Virus record (IMG/VR): IMGVR_UViG_3300044641_004989
Span: 1-43,401 of that record
Strand: one strand, 5' to 3'
Origin: a virus
Length of the DNA stretch: 43,401 nt
Part shown: positions 33,515 to 40,387 of the stretch, one piece after another
Numbering within the stretch: the stretch's first letter is position 1
Layout of the letters: every line of letters starts with the position of its first letter
Translations under genes and position numbers: made by a program
The notes under the pieces: model-generated
Seen by the model: only the letters and a program-made list of their open reading frames with translations
Told to the model about the DNA's origin: nothing
Database searches by the model: none

Positions 33515-33702
33515 TGATTCAATCTAACAGCAAAATATTTACTACCACTCTGTTTGGAGTAGGAACGGATCAAACCAGTTCGGACTTGGTTAATAAAGAT
33601 TTATCTACACAACAAGAGTATGTTGGTTCAAGTACGTTTTCAAATTTAAGTACCAGTTTGCCTCGCGTGCCTTCAAACCAACGTGTGGCCAAGGATAATT
33701 GA
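33514..33702 (+). CDS. Small Ser/Thr-rich protein, unknown
   Basis: 62 residues starting MIQSNSKIFTTTLFGVGTDQ and ending PRVPSNQRVAKDN. Polar and probably unstructured. It is accepted as a gene because it starts with TGATG overlapping the upstream stop (33512-33516) and ends with TGATG overlapping the next start (33700-33704), the pattern of translationally coupled phage genes. No family recognised. Confidence 0.5.
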   Translation: MIQSNSKIFTTTLFGVGTDQTSSDLVNKDLSTQQEYVGSSTFSNLSTSLPRVPSNQRVAKDN

Positions 33703-34100
33703 TGAAATCACCTAATCAAAACATTACATATCCAACCAATCTTACTGGTATCAACACTAATAATATATCACCGCCTGATACTAGAAATTTTTTTAATAAT
33801 TATTTTAACTTTCCTATAGAAGTCAGTTCCAATATTGATGCAGCTATAATTGCGCATTTTGAAACTGCTGTTGGCAGTAAAGAATCAGCAATGGCGTTGG
33901 CCAGCGCACTAATATATACAGCCATTAAACAAGGACTCAATCCAATGAATGTTCTTGATGAATTCAAAAATTATCCTCCCGACCAAATTGATCTTTATGC
34001 GGCTTTGTTTTTAAACTTTGAAAGAATAGGAACTAGCTTTTTGGGACTTAAAACCAGTCCGCAGCAAAACAAATATGTCAAAAGATCAATACTGCCATAA
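33702..34100 (+). CDS. Conserved structural-cluster protein, unknown
   Basis: 132 residues from ATG 33702, which overlaps the upstream TGA; AAGGAT at 33691-33696 is the ribosome site and the TTG at 33699 is rejected. An Asn-rich N-terminus is followed by a helical domain: NIDAAIIAHFETAVGSKESA, MALASALIYTAIKQGLNP and DQIDLYAALFLNFERIGTSF. I recognise the helical domain (SALIYTAxxQGLNPMxxLDEF) as shared by marine T4-like phages near head-completion genes; no function is known to me. Its stop overlaps the gp4 ATG (TAATG). Confidence 0.65.
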   Translation: MKSPNQNITYPTNLTGINTNNISPPDTRNFFNNYFNFPIEVSSNIDAAIIAHFETAVGSKESAMALASALIYTAIKQGLNPMNVLDEFKNYPPDQIDLYAALFLNFERIGTSFLGLKTSPQQNKYVKRSILP

Positions 34101-34537
34101 TGAAATACGCCAATGGTTTTTATCAGGTTCTCAATCCCAACAAATATGTAGGAAAAAAAGTTCCGCATTATAGAAGCAGTTGGGAACACAGCTTTATGAG
34201 ATTCTGTGACAACAACCCGGCTGTGATACACTGGGCCAGCGAAGCAGTACATATTCCCTATGTGAATCCTTTTACCATGCGCAACACCATCTATGTACCA
34301 GACTTTTTAATTATCTATCAAAATAAAAACGACGAACGTATAGGCGAATTGATTGAAATCAAGCCAGGCAAACAGACCACACTGGAAGCAGCCGGTAAGA
34401 GTGTGAGAGATCAAGCCGCGGCTGTACTCAACATGCACAAATGGGCTGCTGCCAACGCCTGGGCCAAACAACAGGGACTACGCTTCAGGGTAGTAACCGA
34501 ATCAGATATGTTCCACCAGGGCAAAAAGGCTCGGTAA
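34100..34537 (+). CDS. gp4: Head completion protein gp4 (PD-(D/E)XK nuclease fold)
   Basis: 145 residues (T4 gp4 is 150). VPHYRSSWEHSFMRFCDNNP and VIHWASEAVHIPYVNP match the gp4 block (YRSSWE, DxNPxIxxWSSE, IPYxxP). YVPDFLIIY and GELIEIKPGKQT follow, giving the TnsA-like PD-(D/E)XK set Glu29, Asp68, Glu86 and Lys88, then KWAAANAWAKQQGLRFRVVT. Known role: T4 gp4 (genes 50/65) is needed late in head completion, before tail joining, together with gp2. Coupled to the upstream gene by TAATG. The downstream late promoter of gp16 lies over its stop codon. Confidence 0.9.
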   Translation: MKYANGFYQVLNPNKYVGKKVPHYRSSWEHSFMRFCDNNPAVIHWASEAVHIPYVNPFTMRNTIYVPDFLIIYQNKNDERIGELIEIKPGKQTTLEAAGKSVRDQAAAVLNMHKWAAANAWAKQQGLRFRVVTESDMFHQGKKAR

Positions 34538-34540
34538 ATA
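34533..34540 (+). promoter_or_regulatory. Late promoter GGTAAATA for gp16
   Basis: TAAATACCT core spanning the gp4 stop. T4 spacing puts +1 on 34546, the A of the gp16 ATG, predicting a leaderless message. Confidence 0.6.
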
Positions 34541-34545
34541 CCTGC

Positions 34546-35040
34546 ATGACCAAAAAATTATCAGAACTATTTGACTTACCTGACTTGCCATCAACAGATT
34601 CAGCTGAAAACAGCGAAGTGTTGCAGACCATTGCAGACAATCGCGAAGCTATTGCAAGAGTTGATGAAGCCATAGACAAAATTGACGTAGCACTCCCAAC
34701 GGTGAGAGATCTAGAAGCTAGCGATCAGGAAATGGATGAACTGGCAGACCTAGCCAAAAGCAAGTTTGAGGATCTAATGGATTTGGGCATGAACATGGAT
34801 CCCAGATTCGGCGGGGTTGTATTTCAAACAGCAGGCACATTATTAGGACATGCTATCACTGCCAAAACAGCCAAAATGGACAAGAAGCTGCGCATGGTGC
34901 AACTACAGTTACAGAAGGCCAGACTGGATCATCAGATCAGCAAAGAAAATCCAGAAGATCGGCCCGTGGATGGTCAAGGCATAGTGCTGGATAGAAACGC
35001 ACTGCTGGAACAGATTCTTCAAAAGAACAAAAACACATAA
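34546..35040 (+). CDS. gp16: Small terminase subunit gp16
   Basis: 164 residues from ATG 34546, the same length as T4 gp16; the longer frame from 34441 would overlap gp4 and is rejected. MTKKLSELFDLPDLPSTDSA gives the N-terminal LFDLPDLP motif. The centre has two long helices (LADLAKSKFEDLMDLGMNMD and RMVQLQLQKARLDHQISK) of the oligomerising coiled coil, with the GGVVFQTAGTLLGHAITAKT turn between. The C-terminus holds GQGIVLDRNALLEQIL. Known role: ring that recognises DNA and stimulates the gp17 packaging ATPase. gp17 is not in this window, unlike the adjacent 16-17 order of T4. Confidence 0.85.
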   Translation: MTKKLSELFDLPDLPSTDSAENSEVLQTIADNREAIARVDEAIDKIDVALPTVRDLEASDQEMDELADLAKSKFEDLMDLGMNMDPRFGGVVFQTAGTLLGHAITAKTAKMDKKLRMVQLQLQKARLDHQISKENPEDRPVDGQGIVLDRNALLEQILQKNKNT

Positions 35041-35043
35041 ATA
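35036..35043 (+). promoter_or_regulatory. Late promoter CATAAATA
   Basis: One mismatch from TATAAATA, overlapping the gp16 stop. Predicted start is about 35049; a 17-base leader with ACAGGA precedes ATG 35066. Confidence 0.7.
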
Positions 35044-35065
35044 CTCTATAAACAGGATCAAACCT

Positions 35066-35689
35066 ATGAAAAGTCTTCACGATTATATAGCCCAACGTAA
35101 TTCAAACTACGCATTCAGGATCAAAGTTGCCAAACAAAATCCTAAAGATATCATGGAAGAAATCAAGCATGCTCTTGATGCCTATGAACTGGTAGATATC
35201 ACTGCACCAAAAAGCTTGCCAGTACAAGAACACAGAGAGTTCCCAAAATGGGGACCATGTGAGTGCTGGCAGTTTGAAGCCACTGTGGCCTACCCAACTA
35301 CACAGGTGCAAATTGCACAACTATTAAAAGAGCGTACAGGCATGCAAGCCGAGTGGGTATGTGTATATGGCAAGCAACAGGCCGACGACAATGATGCATT
35401 TGAAGCCTACGGCAAAGATCACGAAGGCTCATTGCTGTTAGATGGCCAACTCAAGGATGTACCAGGCGGCCAAGATCTAGTAGGCGATCGTCGTAAAGAC
35501 AGTTTGCTGCGAGAACTAGAAGAATCTATGCCTCGTAAAGAAGCATACGATAATCCGCTGTCGGATGTAAAGCAAAGTCCAAGCAAGACTCCTAATGCAC
35601 AAACAACCAACCAATTGCCACAAGGTACTCGGAGCCCAGTAGGAAGCCAGCAAAACAAATTACCACCCGTTAAAGGAAAGAAAAAATGA
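35066..35689 (+). CDS. Conserved T4-like virion-module protein, unknown
   Basis: 207 residues. The N-terminus MKSLHDYIAQRNSNYAFRIK begins with a short amphipathic helix like the T4 capsid-targeting sequence (MKTYQEFIAE). A compact alpha/beta domain follows: AKQNPKDIMEEIKHALDAYE, LPVQEHREFPKWGPCECWQF, VAYPTTQVQIAQLLKERTGM and QAEWVCVY. Then come GSLLLDGQLKDVPGGQDLVG, a DSLLRELEESMPRKE helix and a disordered Pro/Gln/Lys-rich tail. I recognise the alpha/beta domain as shared among marine T4-like phages without an assigned role. It has its own late promoter and overlaps the next gene (ATGA at 35686-35689). Confidence 0.65.
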   Translation: MKSLHDYIAQRNSNYAFRIKVAKQNPKDIMEEIKHALDAYELVDITAPKSLPVQEHREFPKWGPCECWQFEATVAYPTTQVQIAQLLKERTGMQAEWVCVYGKQQADDNDAFEAYGKDHEGSLLLDGQLKDVPGGQDLVGDRRKDSLLRELEESMPRKEAYDNPLSDVKQSPSKTPNAQTTNQLPQGTRSPVGSQQNKLPPVKGKKK

Positions 35690-37545
35690 GCAACAACATT
35701 TATGATATCTTAAAAAAGATGCAAAGCCTAGAGGCTCCTGCTGCCAAGACACAGCTCACTGAGAGCCGGTCAATGAACACCGTTAAGGAATTACACCATG
35801 AAAGCAAGAAGGAAAAACAGACTCGTAAAGGCACGATTGCTGAAGCAGTTGCGCAAGTCGAACAACAACTAAACGAAAAGTACATGGGCTTTAAGAAAGC
35901 CGCAGCGGCTGGTAAAAAATTAGGCGAAGGTGGATTAGATCCTAATCTAAAAAGTCCAAATTTTGACAAGTATAATACAATGGATCGTGCTCAACAAGCC
36001 CGCACAGGAAAATATGAACCTGATGTAGGATCTATAGGTGCCTGGGAAAAAGATGTTCAAGGACAACAAAAATACAAATCAAGAACTGAACCAGGCATCA
36101 TTAATAAAGTAAAAGATACTTTTGGTTTAGACAAACCTGATCCAGCATATGGTCCTAAAACAAATGAAGGTGCGGTAGAAGAAAGTGGTCTACAAGCTTA
36201 CCTAGGTAAAAAGAAATACGGCGAAACTGGAATGAAGGCTTTACAGAAAGCCGGTCGCGATGGTGCTAGCAAAGAAAAGATGGCCATGATTCGTGCCCGG
36301 CACGACAAGATGGACGAGGCCTCGCCAGGAAGTGAAGAATGGTTAAGACAAAGCACAGCCTCATCAGATGATGTTCCTCAAGCGGCAGAGATGCCAACAG
36401 CTACTAGACCTGGTCCTGGTAGTGACGACTGGTTAAGACAGCAAACTGCACAAACAGATAAGGTACAATCAAATACTCCTAGTGTCAAACCTAGTGCAGA
36501 GCCTAGCGTGGCACCTAGTGCAGAACCAAATAAACCAGGTCGTACAAGCTATGGCCCTGGATATAATCCGAATGAACCAGATGTCAAGTCGGATACTAAA
36601 AAAGACAAGCCTAAATCATCTTATAATATAAACGCAGGTACCAAGGCATACCAAAACTTTTTAAATAAAGAATATAGTACGGATTTAAAAGTTGATGGAG
36701 CATTTGGACCAAAAACTAAAGCAGCAGCTAGAGCTGCAGGCGATGCAATGATGGCTTCAAGACCGCAATTTGTTTCATCAAGCTCAAAAGATTATGAAAA
36801 TTACAAAAAGCAAATGGCAGCGTGGCAACCAAAATTTGATAAATTCCAGGATTTTCAAGGACTTGGTAATGCATACAATGTGAAAGCTGGTAAAGATAAT
36901 GTTTACCTTGGAGGACCAAGATATAATCAACTATTGTCAAAATACAATTTAGATTCTAAAACAGGGTTACCAATTGAACCTAAATTAAAAGAGCAGCTAT
37001 ACAAAGAAGGCGATCAACTACCTGCACCACCAGACGAAGTTCATTTACCTAAAAAAGGTAGCAAGCATGGCCCAGTTGACGTTTATAAAAAACCCAAGAA
37101 CGAAGACATGCTGTCGGCCAAAGACAAAAGCTTTGCGGCACTAGCAGAACCCCGAGACAAAATTACCTACGCTGACAAAATTGCCGGTGCTAAAAAAGGC
37201 AAAAAAACTGAAGGCAATAAGTTCTCGGGCAATCTAATGAAAGCACGAGCACAAGGATTAGACAAGGCTGACCTAGACGGCGACGGCGACATGGAAAAAG
37301 TTACTAAAGGTGCCAGCACCATGCGTGAAGGTTGGGAAGAGATGCAAAAGTATCTTGACAAGAAGCGCGGTCCTGAAAGCAAAGGTGGTGCGGGTAAAAA
37401 AGCCGGCACACGCTATGGTGGCTCAGCACAACAAGACGATGACGAGGAAACTGATGGCGAAGGCAAGCCAGTGGAAAAGAAAAAAGGTCGTCCAAAAGGC
37501 ACAGGCACCGGCGCAAAGCATAGCTTCAAGAAGCCCAAAGACTAA
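35686..37545 (+). CDS. Virion-module protein with peptidoglycan-binding-like domain
   Basis: 619 residues, Lys/Gly/Pro-rich and largely disordered. Recognisable parts: a helical N-terminus (MSNNIYDILKKMQSLEAPAA); LQAYLGKKKYGETGMKALQK and a KEKMAMIRARHDKMDE helix (about residues 168-210); two copies of a PGSxxWLRQxT tag (residues 213-225 and about 244-256); a PG-binding-1-like domain at about 314-355 (GTKAYQNFLNKEYSTDLKVD, then GAFGPKTKAAARAAG); a DKADLDGDGDMEKV EF-hand-like loop (about 525-540); and a C-terminal AT-hook-like KKKGRPKGTGTG. PG-binding domains normally anchor cell-wall hydrolases, and the next gene encodes a transglycosylase. A packaged or tail-associated murein factor is inferred; an alternative is a scaffold-like internal protein. 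Confidence 0.6.
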   Translation: MSNNIYDILKKMQSLEAPAAKTQLTESRSMNTVKELHHESKKEKQTRKGTIAEAVAQVEQQLNEKYMGFKKAAAAGKKLGEGGLDPNLKSPNFDKYNTMDRAQQARTGKYEPDVGSIGAWEKDVQGQQKYKSRTEPGIINKVKDTFGLDKPDPAYGPKTNEGAVEESGLQAYLGKKKYGETGMKALQKAGRDGASKEKMAMIRARHDKMDEASPGSEEWLRQSTASSDDVPQAAEMPTATRPGPGSDDWLRQQTAQTDKVQSNTPSVKPSAEPSVAPSAEPNKPGRTSYGPGYNPNEPDVKSDTKKDKPKSSYNINAGTKAYQNFLNKEYSTDLKVDGAFGPKTKAAARAAGDAMMASRPQFVSSSSKDYENYKKQMAAWQPKFDKFQDFQGLGNAYNVKAGKDNVYLGGPRYNQLLSKYNLDSKTGLPIEPKLKEQLYKEGDQLPAPPDEVHLPKKGSKHGPVDVYKKPKNEDMLSAKDKSFAALAEPRDKITYADKIAGAKKGKKTEGNKFSGNLMKARAQGLDKADLDGDGDMEKVTKGASTMREGWEEMQKYLDKKRGPESKGGAGKKAGTRYGGSAQQDDDEETDGEGKPVEKKKGRPKGTGTGAKHSFKKPKD

Positions 37546-37548
37546 ACA

Positions 37549-40350
37549 ATGAAAAAGAGCAAGGTCAATGAAGTAGTAAATCCCTTATCAGCTTTGCAGA
37601 GGTTGAGAAGTGCCTATCAGACTTATAAGTATGGCACGACTGTGCCTACAAAAATTGAAAAAATCAAACAGGCAAAACTTGACACTGCAATTAAACAAGC
37701 ACAATTAAAAGCAGCGAAAAAAGGCACCCCGGCTGCTGCCGATGATGCTGTAGCTAAACCAAAAGGTATAATTGGTAAGACTGTAGATGTTGGTAAAAAG
37801 GCTGCATTGGCTGGTACTGCTGGAACGGTAGGCTATGAATATCTAAAAGACCCCCAAGCAGGATTAGGTCAAGCAGTTGGGCGAGGAGTAGAAACCCTGG
37901 CAGATTTAACTGGCAAAGCATTTGACAAAACGGTAGACTTTGCCGGCGATGTAGTCAAAGGATATGCAGACGCCGATGCAGCTCGCACAGGATCAGGTAA
38001 AGATAAAAGTCAGGTTGCCGTTGCACCTACTGGCTCGTCCAGTGCAACAGACACAGCCACAGACAGTGCTACCTTACCGCAAACTGGATACAGTTCAGTG
38101 AGATGGAGCAAAACTCCTGCTACCATGGATCGGCCACCAGAAATTTTACCTCCAGGTGAATTCAAATTTCAAGAAGCTGCAGGCAAACCTAGCGATGATG
38201 AAGCTACATTGGCAGCATTGCAATATGCTATATACGGGCAAGAAAGTGGTCATGGCAAGGTAAAAACCAATAAGCCAAACTATGCTGGTGCTATTGGTCC
38301 TATGCAGATTATGCCCCGAACCTGGGAGGGCTTGAAACGGCAAGGTTTGATCCCAAAAGATTATGATATTTATAATCCTGAACATAATATGGCAGGCGGC
38401 AACGCACACATAAAAGATTTATACTACAAGTACGGCAAAGACCCTGCCAAAGCTGCTGCTGTTTATTATGGTGGGCCTCGTGCCATTAACAAACAAGGTA
38501 ATATAGTATCTGGATACATAGATAAAAAAAATCCAGATGCACCTAGTGCAATTGGATATAGCAAACAAATATTAGCAAGAATGGCAGCAACCGGTCCGGA
38601 TGGTAAAATAGCAGCAAAACCGCCTATCACCACCGGTGGTATTACTGTACCGGCAGTGGCAACCACAGCCGCTGTTGGCACAGATTTAACCAAACTACCC
38701 ACATCACAACCTGTTGCTCAACCGGCTGCCGGCGAAACTCCAGACAATACCGGTGGCTTGCTCGATCTAAACAAGTTATCACAAGCAATGTCTGCCGGTG
38801 AAGACATGTACGACTTGTCAAGATTTCTAAAACCCACAGTACCACCTGGCAAACTAGCCGAGGCCAAAGTTGCATTGAAATATTATAATTTTTTAAATCA
38901 AAATCTTGTTGAACAACAATCAGTTGGTGCTGAATTAGCAAAAACTAGTGGTGGTCAATTCACAAGTCGTGCAGATAGATTAGATCAAACCAAGGTTGAT
39001 TCAGTACTAGGTGCTGGTAAGTTTAAGGCCGGGTCTGCAGAAGCCAACTTGGCATTAGCAAAATATTTTAAACAACAGTCGGCAGACACCGGGCAAGGTA
39101 CCAAGCCAACACCGCCAAAGCCTGCAGCGGTTGGTGCGGCGTCGCAAAACCCATATACCACCGCCAGAGATGTAACTGGCCTTGGAGCATTGGGAGCAGC
39201 CGGAGCCAGCATGGCAGGTAGTATTGCACCCAAGGTAGCCGGTGTTGCCGCTAAAGTCTTACCAGGATTGAATGTGGCCTATCAAGGAGCTGATGCACTA
39301 CGCAGAGCCAGCATAGGTGATACTACAGGATCAGCTATATCAGCAGCAGGAGCAGTTCCAATATTAGCAGTTCCGGCCGTTGCTGCACAGGCAGTGCGAG
39401 ACAAATATCGCACTGGATCATTCTTCCCATCAGATGAAGAACTAAAAGCCGCAGTAGATAAAGACAAAGGCCAATCGTCTCAGGTCAAAGAAGGAACACG
39501 ACAAATGAATAAACGAACACAACTCCAAAAGAGAATACAAAAATTAGAAGAAGATAAATCACAACTGATTAAAAGGTTAGATGAAATTGGTGTGCTAGCA
39601 AAAGCTTTGAAAACAATCCCCAGTCTGGTCAAAAACTTTGGAGCAGGTGTAGCTGGACGAGCTCCGCAACAAATTAGATCGGCTGGTAAATTTGCAGGAT
39701 TTGCACCTGGAGCAAAAATTGCCAATCGAACCGGTCAAGCAATTGCTAGAAATCCAGGTAAAGTAGCAACCGGGGCATTGGCAACTGGAGCTGGTGCAGG
39801 ATATCTACTGGGTAAAGATAAAAAGCCAGATCAAGATGTTGAACAAGGTATTTTACCTACTCCATCAAAGCCGTCCAGGAAAACTGGACTGATCCATTCA
39901 CCCGAACCGAATATGCCCGGACCAAAGCCGCCAACGGACAAGCCTAGCGATCAAGAAACTCCTGGCACATATTGGGACAATCGTGGTAAAGATCGCCCAG
40001 AGCCAGCTGCTCAACCTTCTACTGGGGCTTTTTTTGATAAACCAGCAGAGCCTGCAATTAACAAACCCAGTGATCAACAAGATTCGGACACATATTTTTC
40101 AAGTAAAAAGCCTACCAATATTGATGTAGAGGCAACTGCGGCCAGAGATCGTATTCAGCAGATGATGAATCGTAGCGAACCTAATACTAGTTCGCCAGGA
40201 AGTCAGTCATGGTTAGACAAAGCCACCAAGACCGGAGACATTGGACAGCAAAAAGGACCTTCGCCGGGTAGTGATGCATGGCTAAGACAAGCAACTAAAA
40301 CTGATGAAAGCTTGGATCGACTAAAACTGCTTGCAGGATTAAAGAAATAA
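37549..40350 (+). CDS. Lytic transglycosylase-domain virion protein
   Basis: 933 residues. Residues about 215-350 form an SLT-type lytic transglycosylase: ALQYAIYGQESGHG with catalytic Glu232, then YAGAIGPMQIMPRTWEGLKR, PEHNMAGGNAHIKDLYYKYG and DPAKAAAVYYGGP. Residues about 540-615 (GLGALGAAGASMAGSIAPKV and AISAAGAVPILAVPAVAAQA) and about 720-765 are Gly/Ala-rich and hydrophobic, possibly membrane-active. MNKRTQLQKRIQKLEEDKSQ is a short coiled coil near residue 655. The C-terminus carries two PGSxxWLxxATKT tags and ends LDRLKLLAGLKK. The overall plan, one murein-cleaving domain within a large flexible protein, resembles ejected virion proteins such as T7 gp16 (analogy only). It starts four bases after the previous stop. 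Confidence 0.8.
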   Translation: MKKSKVNEVVNPLSALQRLRSAYQTYKYGTTVPTKIEKIKQAKLDTAIKQAQLKAAKKGTPAAADDAVAKPKGIIGKTVDVGKKAALAGTAGTVGYEYLKDPQAGLGQAVGRGVETLADLTGKAFDKTVDFAGDVVKGYADADAARTGSGKDKSQVAVAPTGSSSATDTATDSATLPQTGYSSVRWSKTPATMDRPPEILPPGEFKFQEAAGKPSDDEATLAALQYAIYGQESGHGKVKTNKPNYAGAIGPMQIMPRTWEGLKRQGLIPKDYDIYNPEHNMAGGNAHIKDLYYKYGKDPAKAAAVYYGGPRAINKQGNIVSGYIDKKNPDAPSAIGYSKQILARMAATGPDGKIAAKPPITTGGITVPAVATTAAVGTDLTKLPTSQPVAQPAAGETPDNTGGLLDLNKLSQAMSAGEDMYDLSRFLKPTVPPGKLAEAKVALKYYNFLNQNLVEQQSVGAELAKTSGGQFTSRADRLDQTKVDSVLGAGKFKAGSAEANLALAKYFKQQSADTGQGTKPTPPKPAAVGAASQNPYTTARDVTGLGALGAAGASMAGSIAPKVAGVAAKVLPGLNVAYQGADALRRASIGDTTGSAISAAGAVPILAVPAVAAQAVRDKYRTGSFFPSDEELKAAVDKDKGQSSQVKEGTRQMNKRTQLQKRIQKLEEDKSQLIKRLDEIGVLAKALKTIPSLVKNFGAGVAGRAPQQIRSAGKFAGFAPGAKIANRTGQAIARNPGKVATGALATGAGAGYLLGKDKKPDQDVEQGILPTPSKPSRKTGLIHSPEPNMPGPKPPTDKPSDQETPGTYWDNRGKDRPEPAAQPSTGAFFDKPAEPAINKPSDQQDSDTYFSSKKPTNIDVEATAARDRIQQMMNRSEPNTSSPGSQSWLDKATKTGDIGQQKGPSPGSDAWLRQATKTDESLDRLKLLAGLKK

Positions 40351-40355
40351 TAATA

Positions 40356-40363
40356 GGTAAATA
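40356..40363 (+). promoter_or_regulatory. Late promoter GGTAAATA
   Basis: TAAATA core six bases after the transglycosylase stop. Predicted start is about 40369, and the leader contains AAAGGAATAAAGG before ATG 40388. Confidence 0.65.
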
Positions 40364-40387
40364 GTACAAAGGAATAAAGGAATAAAG

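Noticed and set aside
34441-34545. Earlier start for the small terminase
   Set aside because: It would overlap gp4 by almost 100 bases and add residues absent from the gp16 family; ATG 34546 gives the exact T4 length.
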